47,933 bases of DNA from a candidate division NC10 bacterium RIFCSPLOWO2_12_FULL_66_18 (GTDB lineage Bacteria > Methylomirabilota > Methylomirabilia > Methylomirabilales > 2-02-FULL-66-22), in NCBI GenBank assembly GCA_001771285.1, contig METI01000177.1, positions 3,284-51,216 on the forward strand, given 5' to 3'. The notes under the pieces were generated by a model. The model searched no databases and was not told the DNA's origin. It saw nothing but the letters and a program-made list of their open reading frames with translations. Positions 29,061-36,660 of the stretch are shown here, piece after piece (within the stretch, counting starts at the first letter, position 1; every line of letters starts with the position of its first letter). The position numbers and the translations under genes were made by a program.

Positions 29061-30233
29061 CTACCGGTCGATCTCCCCCAGGACGATATCCAGGGACCCG
29101 ATCACGGCGACCACGTCGGCCACCAGGCGCCCCTCCACCATCTTGGGCAGGGCCTGGAGGTTCACGAAGGACGGGGCGCGGAAGTGGACCCGGTAGGGTC
29201 GGGGGCTCCCGTCACTCACCAGGTAGCAGCCCAGCTCCCCCTTGGGGGCCTCGATGGCGTGATAGACCTCTCCCGCCGGGACCGAGAAGCCCTCGGCGTA
29301 CAGCTTGAAGTGGTGGATGAGGGCCTCCATGGACCGCTTGAGGAGCGGCTTGGGGGGCGGGATCAGCTTGGGATCGGCCACGTTGACGGGCCCGGGGGTG
29401 AGCCGCTCCAGCGCCTGGCCGGTGATCCGGTGGCTCTGCCGCATCTCCGCCATGCGGACCAGGTAGCGGTCGTAGACGTCCCCGGTCTTTCCCAGCGGGA
29501 TCTCGAAGCTGTACCGCTCGTAGCCGCTGTAGGGGTGGGCCCGCCGCACGTCGTAGCCGACCCCGCAGGCCCGCAGGCCCGGCCCCGACATGCCCAGGGC
29601 GATGGCGTCCTCCCGCTTGATGGTCCCGATCCCGACCGTGCGCTGGCGCCAGAGCGGGTTCGCCGTGAGGAGCGCCTCGTACTCCGCCAGGCGATCCGGG
29701 AAGGTCTTCAGGAAGGCCTTGACCGCCTCCTCGAAGCCCGGGGGCAGGTCGGACGCCAGACCCCCCACGCGGAAGTAGCTGGACATCATCCGCTGGCCGC
29801 TCACCGCCTCGTACAGGTCCAGGATCGCTTCCCGCTCCCGGAAGCAGTATAGGAAGACCGACATGGCCCCGATGTCCAGGGCGTGGGTCCCCAGCCAGAC
29901 CAGGTGGCTCTTGATCCGGGTGAGCTCCGTGAGCAGGACCCGGATCGTCTGGGCCCGCTCGGGCACCGTGATCCCCAGGGCCTTCTCGACGGCCAGGACC
30001 AGGGCCAGGTTGTTGGAGAGCGGCGCCAGGTAGTCCATCCGGTCGGTCAGGGGGATGCCCTGCTGGTATCGCTTGCTCTCCAGCCCCTTCTCGATCCCGG
30101 TGTGGAGGTAGCCGATGTGAGAGACGCACTTGACCACCACCTCGCCGTCCAGCGTGAGGACCAGGCGCAGCACCCCGTGGGTCGAGGGGTGCTGGGGGCC
30201 CATGTTCAGGGTCATGGTCCGGGAGGAGGTCAT
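29061..30233 (-). CDS. nuoD: NADH-quinone oxidoreductase subunit D (cluster 1)
   Basis: A 390-residue subunit related to [NiFe]-hydrogenase large subunits, lining the quinone site. The MGPQHPSTHGVLR loop with the quinone-contacting His and the DRMDYLAP stretch are present; it ends in the canonical SLDIVLGEIDR. The ATG at 30233 overlaps the nuoC1 stop as ATGA, so the two are translationally coupled. The N2-bearing partner NuoB is not in the window. Confidence 0.96.
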   Translation of the reverse strand: MTSSRTMTLNMGPQHPSTHGVLRLVLTLDGEVVVKCVSHIGYLHTGIEKGLESKRYQQGIPLTDRMDYLAPLSNNLALVLAVEKALGITVPERAQTIRVLLTELTRIKSHLVWLGTHALDIGAMSVFLYCFREREAILDLYEAVSGQRMMSSYFRVGGLASDLPPGFEEAVKAFLKTFPDRLAEYEALLTANPLWRQRTVGIGTIKREDAIALGMSGPGLRACGVGYDVRRAHPYSGYERYSFEIPLGKTGDVYDRYLVRMAEMRQSHRITGQALERLTPGPVNVADPKLIPPPKPLLKRSMEALIHHFKLYAEGFSVPAGEVYHAIEAPKGELGCYLVSDGSPRPYRVHFRAPSFVNLQALPKMVEGRLVADVVAVIGSLDIVLGEIDR

Positions 30234-30763
30234 GCCGGCTCTTCCTCCCACCACCTGGGCGACGCTTCCACCGGGTAATCCTTCCGCAAAGGGTGGCCTT
30301 CCCAATCGTCGGGCATCAGGATGCGCCGGAGGTCCGGGTGTCCCTCGAAGGGCACGCCGAACAGGTCATACACCTCCCGCTCGTGCCAGTTGGCCGTCTC
30401 CCACACGCCGGTCACCGTGGGGACCGCCTCCCCCTCGTCCACGCGGATCTTGAGCCGCAGCCGGCGCCGGTGCTGAAGCGAGTAAAGGTTGTAGACCACC
30501 TCGAAGCGCGGCGAGGCCTGGGGGAGCTTCAACCGGTCCACGCCCGTGACATCCGACAGGAAGTCGAAGGCCAGATCCTGGTCGTCGCGGAGGAACCGGC
30601 AGGCGCGCACCAGGTCCTGCCGCGAGAGGACCACGGTCGTCTCGTTCCGCCAGACCTTGACCTCACGCAGGGCCTCGCCGAACTGCTCCCGCAGACGCTG
30701 GAGGACCAGACTCTCCGCCTGGGCTTCCTCTCGGCTATCGGTCCTGGTCTCCGAGTCGCTCAC
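30230..30763 (-). CDS. nuoC: NADH-quinone oxidoreductase subunit C (cluster 1)
   Basis: A 177-residue subunit with the signature WHEREVYDLFGVPFEGHPDL and PLRKDYP near the end. It is structural in the Q module. The GTG at 30763 is chosen because GGAGG lies seven bases upstream. Longer in-frame starts would translate the word-repeat element that fills the nuoA1-nuoC1 gap. nuoB, which normally stands between A and C, is missing. Confidence 0.93.
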   Translation of the reverse strand: MSDSETRTDSREEAQAESLVLQRLREQFGEALREVKVWRNETTVVLSRQDLVRACRFLRDDQDLAFDFLSDVTGVDRLKLPQASPRFEVVYNLYSLQHRRRLRLKIRVDEGEAVPTVTGVWETANWHEREVYDLFGVPFEGHPDLRRILMPDDWEGHPLRKDYPVEASPRWWEEEPA

Positions 30764-30810
30764 CCCTGCTCCTCCGCTCGCATTCATCCTGCGGAGCCCC
30801 ATCCCCGCGA

Positions 30811-30940
30811 AATTGTCGATTTGCGATTGCCGATTACCGATTGGGGAAATCGGAAATCCAAAATCGTCAATCGAAAATCGGGGTCGGGTCCCTCCCCGTG
30901 GCCCCTCTGCCCCCCCTCGCGGCTCTCGGCTCGCGGCCAC
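30811..30940. repeat. Palindromic heptad repeat between nuoA1 and nuoC1
   Basis: The left arm 30811-30846 steps as CGATTTG-CGATTGC-CGATTAC. The right arm 30847-30881 steps as AAATCCA-AAATCGT-CAATCGA-AAATCGG, its approximate reverse complement. CTCTCGG-type words follow to 30940. Confidence 0.7.
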
Positions 30941-30967
30941 CCACGCTCACGCGTGGGTACCCGGCTC

Positions 30968-31324
30968 TCAGTCCCACTCCAATCCGCCCTTCTTCCAGAC
31001 GTAGAAGTACCCCGCGAGCAGGACGAGCAGGAACGTCCCCATGGCGACGAGGCCGAACATCTTGAGCTGCTTGAAGACCACCGCCCAGGGATACAGGAAG
31101 ACGATTTCCATGTCGAAGATGATGAAGAGCATCGCCACGAGGTAGAACTTGATCGAAAACGGCTCCCGGGCGGTGCCCACCGGCTCCATCCCGCACTCGT
31201 ACGGCGAGAGCTTCTCGGGGTCGGGCCGGCGCGGACCCAGGATGGCGGACAGCAGAATGGAGCCGCCCGCGAAGAGCGCCGCCAGAACCACCAGGATCAG
31301 GATCGGCACATAATCGAGGAGCAT
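30968..31324 (-). CDS. nuoA: NADH-quinone oxidoreductase subunit A (cluster 1)
   Basis: A three-helix membrane subunit of 118 residues. PYECGMEPVG contains the Cys loop near the quinone site, and FDMEIVFLYPWAVVFK holds the conserved acidic residues. The ATG at 31324 (MLLDYVPILIL) matches usual NuoA starts and lies one base inside the edge of a 208-bp inverted-repeat element. An in-frame ATG at 31336 would fall within that repeat. No strong ribosome-binding site is visible. Confidence 0.93.
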   Translation of the reverse strand: MLLDYVPILILVVLAALFAGGSILLSAILGPRRPDPEKLSPYECGMEPVGTAREPFSIKFYLVAMLFIIFDMEIVFLYPWAVVFKQLKMFGLVAMGTFLLVLLAGYFYVWKKGGLEWD

Positions 31325-31532
31325 GCTAGCCCGCATTATTCACGAACGGACCCGTGAATTCTCCGGATCAAATGACCAATGACCAATTTCCAATGACCAA
31401 TGATGGTGGGCGCGCACAGCGCGCCGTCACGGGGCTTCACGGAACTCCCATCCGCAATTGGTCATTGGCCATTGGGATTTGGTCATTCCCCGCGATTATT
31501 CGCGAACATGTTCGCGAATAATCCGGGCTAGG
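31325..31532. repeat. 208-bp hairpin or MITE-like element upstream of nuoA1
   Basis: Terminal 23-base inverted repeats (31325-31347 and 31510-31532) match at 20 of 23 positions. Inside, GACCAAT-type heptads on the left are mirrored by ATTGGTC-type heptads on the right, with a short CGCGCACAGCGCG hairpin near the centre, so the whole unit can fold on itself. It separates atpE from nuoA1 and may act as terminator, RNA-processing stem or mobile remnant. Confidence 0.65.
31495..31522. promoter_or_regulatory. 28-bp perfect palindrome, candidate Rex operator
   Basis: A perfect palindrome centred between 31508 and 31509, core CGCGAACATGTTCGCG. Known Rex boxes have the pattern GTGAA-N4-TTCAC; this site has GCGAA-N4-TTCGC with the same spacing. 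It lies 171 bases upstream of the nuoA1 start, and rex ends the same gene cluster. It overlaps the right terminal repeat of the hairpin element, so a purely structural role is also possible. Confidence 0.4.
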
Positions 31533-31650
31533 AGACTCACCTGCGCGCGGCGCGGAACCGCCCCCGCGTCAGGCATGTGAAGCATCGCACATTAGCAGGC
31601 CACAAAAGGGGGGACCCGCCAGGTCGAGCGCGAGGTCCCCCCGAGCGGCG

Positions 31651-31998
31651 CTAGGCGCCGAACGGCTTCACGAAGAAGATGATCAGCGAGATGAGAAGCA
31701 CGTAGATCGCCAGCGATTCGATCAGGGCCAGACCGATGATCATGGCCACCTGGATTCGGGGCGCCGCATTCGGCTGCCGGGCGATGCCCTCGAGGGCTGC
31801 GACGATGGCCCGGCTCTGCCCGATTGCCGCCGCACCCGAGGCGATCGCCATGGCGAAGCCGCCCGTGATGATGCTGATCACCCCCACCGACATCCCGCCC
31901 CCCCCGGGCGCCCCGGCCTCGGCCGCAAAGGCCGACCCGGCCGCCAGGAGAAGAAGTGCCATTGTCCCCCACGCCACCCGTCCGCCAAAGCCGCCCAT
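31651..31998 (-). CDS. atpE: F-type ATP synthase subunit c, with leader
   Basis: A 115-residue proteolipid forming the rotor ring. A leader of about 25 residues ending SAFAAEAG precedes two helices. The polar loop ARQPNAA is present; the ion-binding Glu lies in LALIESLAIY, and a Gln in AAIGQSRA sits on helix 1. The ATG at 31998 has AAGGAGGG upstream. It is the third gene of atpI-atpB-atpE; the other synthase subunits are not in the window. Confidence 0.93.
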   Translation of the reverse strand: MGGFGGRVAWGTMALLLLAAGSAFAAEAGAPGGGGMSVGVISIITGGFAMAIASGAAAIGQSRAIVAALEGIARQPNAAPRIQVAMIIGLALIESLAIYVLLISLIIFFVKPFGA

Positions 31999-32116
31999 CC
32001 ACTCCCTCCTTTCCAATGACCCGTCATGAGGTCCGCCCCCAGCGTCCGCCCGCGCGCGCATCACGCGGCGGGGTGGCCTGGCGCGGACATGTCAGCGCCT
32101 GAATGCTCTCCCGATC

Positions 32117-32971
32117 TCACTGATGCTCCTCGCCGTGCCCCACCTCCACGGCGCCGGCGATATACACCATGGACAGCATGATAAAGACGAAGGTCTGCAC
32201 GATGGCCGTGAACAGGCTCAGGGGCAGCATGATCCCCAGCCAGATCAAATAGGGCATCACCAGCCACGCCAGGGAGATCAAGATGACAATAACGCTCTCC
32301 TCGCCAAAGATGTTGCCGAAGAGCCGGATGGAGAGAGACACCGGCCGTGCGAGGTGCCCGATGAACTCGATGACGAACATGATGGGGGCCAACCACCATA
32401 TCGGGCCGCAGAAGTGCTTCAGGTAGTTCAAAAAACCGTGCTTCCGGATACCGGCAACGTTGTACCAGATGAACACGGTCACCGCCAAGGCCACGGTGGT
32501 GTTCCAGTTGGCCGTGGGTGGTTGGAAGCCGGGGATGTTGCCCAGGAGATTGCTGGTCAGGATGAACAGCCCGGCCGTCCCGATCAGGGGGAGGAACTGT
32601 CGTCCCTGCCGGCCGATCATCTGATCCAGCAGGCCGTAAAACCACTCGATCACGACCTCGACGAAGTTCTGAAGCGGCCCGGGGACCGGGCGGAGGGCGC
32701 GGGTCCCCAGCGCCCCCACCACCACCAGGATCCCCATGATCAGCCAGGTGAAAGTGACATGCGCCGGCATCCACTTCCCTGGGACGGTCAAGGCCGGGTG
32801 AATCTTTCCCAGGACGACCAGGAAGTTCGGCAACTGCACGACGGGCGCATGCTGGAGCTCGACCTGGCGCGGGGCGAAGAAGAAGCTCAGCCCCAGATTC
32901 CCGACTACCAGGATTCCCAGGACGATCCAGAATCCTTTGCCGCCTGAGGTCTTCCCGGCCGCTTCCGTCAC
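32117..32971 (-). CDS. atpB: F-type ATP synthase subunit a
   Basis: The stator membrane subunit carrying the proton half-channels, about 284 residues. The essential Arg is in SLSIRLFGNIFGE; LTSNLLGNIPGFQPPTANWN and the late LPLSLFTAIVQTFVFIMLS are typical. GTG at 32971 is preferred for its GGGAG seven bases upstream; an alternative GTG at 33019 would add 16 residues. It lies between atpI and atpE. Confidence 0.94.
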   Translation of the reverse strand: MTEAAGKTSGGKGFWIVLGILVVGNLGLSFFFAPRQVELQHAPVVQLPNFLVVLGKIHPALTVPGKWMPAHVTFTWLIMGILVVVGALGTRALRPVPGPLQNFVEVVIEWFYGLLDQMIGRQGRQFLPLIGTAGLFILTSNLLGNIPGFQPPTANWNTTVALAVTVFIWYNVAGIRKHGFLNYLKHFCGPIWWLAPIMFVIEFIGHLARPVSLSIRLFGNIFGEESVIVILISLAWLVMPYLIWLGIMLPLSLFTAIVQTFVFIMLSMVYIAGAVEVGHGEEHQ

Positions 32972-33028
32972 GAGGCGACTCCCACGTTCCGCAGAAATCC
33001 GTGTGCAGGCCCCCGCCACGCCTTCCGG

Positions 33029-33253
33029 CTACCGGCGCCCGCGCCCCAGCATGCCCACGTCCCGGAACAGGTTCAGAAACCCCGCCGCGATCCCGAACAG
33101 CGTGAACATCAGCGTCAGCCACGGGCGGGTGCCGAGCACACGATCCAACCCGTATCCGATCGCCAGGCCGATGGCCGTGGCGGCCACCAGGGATACGCCG
33201 ATGGTGCTTAACCGGGCGAGCTGCCTGAGGACCGAGGGTTCATCGTTTCGCAT
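33029..33253 (-). CDS. atpI: AtpI/AtpZ-family small membrane protein
   Basis: A 74-residue protein with two hydrophobic helices around GYGLDRVLGTRPW, a pattern typical of the first gene of atp operons. Relatives are thought to help c-ring assembly or Mg2+ supply. It precedes atpB directly and presumably shares its transcript. Confidence 0.8.
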   Translation of the reverse strand: MRNDEPSVLRQLARLSTIGVSLVAATAIGLAIGYGLDRVLGTRPWLTLMFTLFGIAAGFLNLFRDVGMLGRGRR

Positions 33254-33352
33254 ACCATGCCCCCGGTCAGGCGCGGGGCACCAGGAGGCGGGAAAGCCTC
33301 CCTTTTCTATCCACGAATCTCCCCGGTGTCAAGCCCTTCCCCCGACTTGTAG

Positions 33353-33390
33353 GGAAATCAACAATCCGAAATCCAAAATCCGCAATCCTG
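33353..33390. repeat. Heptad repeat fragment between nuoN2 and atpI
   Basis: AATCCGA-AATCCAA-AATCCGC-AATCC in exact 7-nt steps, a single arm without an obvious partner. Confidence 0.6.
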
Positions 33391-33399
33391 CGGGGGGGG

Positions 33400-34860
33400 C
33401 TAGCCTGCGATCCCTGCCGCGGAGGCCTTTGCGAATTCCAGGACCGGTCCCGGAAAGATGCCGAGGAGCAGCGTGACCGCCGCAGCCAGGAACAGGGCCA
33501 GGTACAGGGCCGGCGACCGACTCAGGGCGATCCCCTGCGGGGGCAGGTCCCGCATGTACATCACCATCACCACCCGCATGTAATAGAAGAGCGAGATGGC
33601 GGAGTTGATCACCGCGATGAGCACCAGCCAGATGTACCCGGCGTCCACCGCAGCGGCGAACAGGTAGAACTTCCCGACAAAGCCGGCGGTGGGCGGGATG
33701 CCCGTCAGGGACAGCAAGAACAGCAGCATGATGGCGGCGGCCAGCGGGCTCCGCTGGGCCAGGCCGGTGAAGTCGTCGATCTGATCCCCCGGCACCGTCC
33801 CGCGGGCGAGTAGGATCACCATCCCGAAGGCTCCGATCGTCATGCAAGCATAGACCAAGCTATAGAAGAGGACCGCCGCCACCCCGAGCTGGCTGCCCAC
33901 CACGGGCCCGATCAAGAGGTATCCCATGTGGGCGATAGTGCTGTAGGCCAGCATCCGCTTGATGTTGGCCTGGGCGATGGCCACGAGATTCCCGATGGTC
34001 ATGGTGAGGACCGCCAGCACCCAGAACAGGAGGCTCCAGTCCGCCTGAAGGCCCGGCAGGGCCCACAGGAAGACCCGCACCAGGACCGCGAGGCCCGCCA
34101 ACTCGGCTGCCCCGGCCATGAAAGCCACCACGGGCGTGGGCGCCCCCTCGTACATGTCCGGCAGGTACATGTGGAAGGGCACGGCCGCGATCTTGAAGCC
34201 GAAGCCCGCCGCCAGCAGAACCATGGCCATGAGGAGCGCCGGGTTGCTGAAGGTCCCCATCCCGATCGCCCGGGCGATGGCCTCCAGGTTGGTGCTCCCG
34301 GCAAATCCGTAGAGCAGAACCATTCCGTAGAGGACCACCCCCGTCGAGAACACCCCCATGAGGAGGTACTTGAGGGCCCCCTCGTTGCACCGCTGGTCCC
34401 CCTTGAGGAACCCGCACAGGGCATACGTGGAGACCGCCATGGTTTCCAGCCCGACGAAGAGCGAGAGGAGATCGACCGCCGACGCCATGAGCATGGTCCC
34501 CAGGGTGGCGAACAGCAGGAGGGCATTGAACTCACCCACGGCCATCCCCTGCTCCTGCAGGGTCCGGGCGGAGAGCAGGATGACGATGATGGTGCTGAGG
34601 AGGAACACCACCTTGAAGAAGTTTGCGTAATTGTCCACCACGTGCAGGCCGCTGAAGGCGAGCGATCGCGCCGGGCCGGCCGTTTGGCGGAGGACGAGAC
34701 CCAGCGCGACGGTCACCCCCACCACGCTCACGCCGCCCAGCCAGCCCCGATTCCGGCCGCGCACGGCGACATCCAGTAGCAGCACCAGGAGGCCGGTGAC
34801 CGTGATGACGATCTCGGGCGCCGCCAGGGCCAGATCCGCCAGATTGACCAGTGGGGTCAT
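33400..34860 (-). CDS. nuoN: NADH-quinone oxidoreductase subunit N (cluster 2)
   Basis: A 486-residue antiporter-like subunit. LKYLLMGVFSTGVVLYGM, FGFKIAAVPFHMYLPDMYEGAPT and ANIKRMLAYSTIAHMGYLL are diagnostic. It is close to NuoN1 in the same positions. The ATG overlaps the nuoM2 stop as ATGA, so the two are translationally coupled. Last nuo gene of cluster 2, followed by the atpIBE group. Confidence 0.95.
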   Translation of the reverse strand: MTPLVNLADLALAAPEIVITVTGLLVLLLDVAVRGRNRGWLGGVSVVGVTVALGLVLRQTAGPARSLAFSGLHVVDNYANFFKVVFLLSTIIVILLSARTLQEQGMAVGEFNALLLFATLGTMLMASAVDLLSLFVGLETMAVSTYALCGFLKGDQRCNEGALKYLLMGVFSTGVVLYGMVLLYGFAGSTNLEAIARAIGMGTFSNPALLMAMVLLAAGFGFKIAAVPFHMYLPDMYEGAPTPVVAFMAGAAELAGLAVLVRVFLWALPGLQADWSLLFWVLAVLTMTIGNLVAIAQANIKRMLAYSTIAHMGYLLIGPVVGSQLGVAAVLFYSLVYACMTIGAFGMVILLARGTVPGDQIDDFTGLAQRSPLAAAIMLLFLLSLTGIPPTAGFVGKFYLFAAAVDAGYIWLVLIAVINSAISLFYYMRVVMVMYMRDLPPQGIALSRSPALYLALFLAAAVTLLLGIFPGPVLEFAKASAAGIAG

Positions 34861-36620
34861 CGGGCCACCACAGAGCCGGGTACCCGCGCGGCAGCGTGGG
34901 TGGCCGAGAGACGCGAGCCGAGAATGGCAATTTGGCGATCCGGCGATTGGGCAATTTGGGGTTCCTGGTTGCCAGACTGCCCGATCGCCGGATTGCCAGA
35001 TTGCCGGGTACCCCCTGGGTGCGCCGGGTTACCGACTTGCCCAGTTGCCGCCGCCTGCTTCGCCCCGACCGCCTTCCCGGCCGCGCCCTTTTCCACGGTC
35101 TGGATCACGTTGGCCACCGAGGCTTCCATGGCCTTGAGGAACGGCGCCGGGTACAGGCCGATCCAGAAGCAGAAGGCGATGATGGGCAGGAGCGTCGCCA
35201 TCTCGCGGGCGTCCAGGTCGGGCAGGCTCTTGTTTTCCTCCTTGGTGACCTCGCCGAACATGGTCCGCTGGTAGAGCCACAGCATGTAGGCGGCGCCCAG
35301 GATGATCCCGGTCACGGCGAAGGCGCCCCACCACCACCGGACCTGGAACGCCCCGAGGAGGATCAGGAACTCGCCGATGAAGCCGTTCAGCCCCGGCAGC
35401 CCCATGGATGCGAACATGATGATGGCGAAGAGGGTCGCGAAGACCGGCATCGGCCGGGAGATCCCGCCCAGCTCCGAGATCAGCCGGGTGTGCCGGCGGT
35501 CATAGATCAGGCCCACGACCAGGAACAGCCCTCCCGTGGACAGCCCGTGGTTGATCATCTGCAGGAGGCTGCCCTGGACGCCCTGGGGATTGAAGGCGAA
35601 CATCCCGAGCATGACGAAGCCCATGTGGCTGACAGAGCTGTAGGCGATCAGCCGCTTCATGTCCGGCTGGACCATGCAGACCATGGCCCCATAGATGATG
35701 GCGATGATGGACAGGACGAAGATGAGCGGCACGAAGTGCTGGCTGGCCTCGGGGAACATGGGCAGGTTGAAGCGCAGGAACCCGTAGGCCCCCATCTTCA
35801 GCAGGACGCCCGCCAGGATCACCGAGCCGGCCGTGGGGGCGTCGGTGTGGGCGTCGGGCAACCAGGTGTGGAACGGGAACATGGGGACCTTGATGGCGAA
35901 GGAGAGGGCGAAGGCCAGCCATACCAGGTCCTGGAAGGAGAGCGCCACCCCCAGGAAGTTGATGACCGGCGCGTTGGGATAGGCGACCCGCATCAGCTGG
36001 AGGACGTCGAAGGTGTACCGCCCGGTCTGGCCCCCAGCGTAGAAGTACACCGCCAGGATCCCCAGCAGCATGATGACGCTGCCGAACAGCGTGTACAGGA
36101 AGAACTTGATGGCCGAATAGAGGCGCCGGTCGCTGCCCCAGACCCCGATGAGGAAGTACATGGGGACCAGCATGACCTCCCAGAACACGTAGAAGAGGAA
36201 GAAGTCCAGGGCCACGAAGACCCCCAGCATCCCGGTCTCCAGGATGAGGAGGAAGATATAGAATTCCTTCGTCCGGTGCTTGATGGACTCGTAGGAGCAC
36301 AGGACGGCGATGGGTGACAGGAACGTGGTGAGCATCACCAGCCACAGGCTGATCCCATCCAGTCCGAAGAAGTAGGTCACCCCGATGGTGGGGATCCAGT
36401 GTAGCCGCTCCACGAATTGCACGGCCGCCGTGGACCGGTCGTAGTACAACGGCAGGAGGAGCGAGGCCGCGAAGCTGCCCAGGGAGAAGAGGAAGGCCAG
36501 GTTGCGGATGACCCGGACCCGCTCCCGTCCCACCAGGAGCAACAGGATCACCCCCACCACCGGCAGGAAGGTGATGAGCGACAGGATCGGAAATCCGAGG
36601 ATGTTCCCCTGCTCGGTCAT
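34857..36620 (-). CDS. nuoM: NADH-quinone oxidoreductase subunit M (cluster 2), with repeat-derived tail
   Basis: A 587-residue antiporter-like subunit. LETGMLGVFVALDFFLFYVF and FAIKVPMFPFHTWLPDAHTD identify it. The ATG at 36620 has AAGGAG seven bases upstream. The normal protein ends near NVIQTVEKGAAGK; about 70 further residues (GNPAHPGGTRQSGNPAIGQS and on) are translated 8-nt word repeats. NuoM1 has an equivalent but different tail. Confidence 0.95.
   Translation of the reverse strand: MTEQGNILGFPILSLITFLPVVGVILLLLVGRERVRVIRNLAFLFSLGSFAASLLLPLYYDRSTAAVQFVERLHWIPTIGVTYFFGLDGISLWLVMLTTFLSPIAVLCSYESIKHRTKEFYIFLLILETGMLGVFVALDFFLFYVFWEVMLVPMYFLIGVWGSDRRLYSAIKFFLYTLFGSVIMLLGILAVYFYAGGQTGRYTFDVLQLMRVAYPNAPVINFLGVALSFQDLVWLAFALSFAIKVPMFPFHTWLPDAHTDAPTAGSVILAGVLLKMGAYGFLRFNLPMFPEASQHFVPLIFVLSIIAIIYGAMVCMVQPDMKRLIAYSSVSHMGFVMLGMFAFNPQGVQGSLLQMINHGLSTGGLFLVVGLIYDRRHTRLISELGGISRPMPVFATLFAIIMFASMGLPGLNGFIGEFLILLGAFQVRWWWGAFAVTGIILGAAYMLWLYQRTMFGEVTKEENKSLPDLDAREMATLLPIIAFCFWIGLYPAPFLKAMEASVANVIQTVEKGAAGKAVGAKQAAATGQVGNPAHPGGTRQSGNPAIGQSGNQEPQIAQSPDRQIAILGSRLSATHAAARVPGSVVAR
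34900..35035. repeat. 8-nt word repeat inside the nuoM2 3' end
   Basis: GCAATTTG-GCGATCCG-GCGATTGG-style octamers are mirrored by CCCGATCGCC-GGATTGCC-AGATTGCC words. It encodes the extra tail of NuoM2. Confidence 0.65.
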
Positions 36621-36660
36621 ACGGCCGCTCCTTGCGTGCTCAGACTGCGCAACCTCACCT

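Noticed and set aside
30764-30940. N-terminal extension of NuoC1
   Set aside because: The extra 59 codons are translated repeat sequence; the GTG at 30763 has a much better ribosome-binding site.
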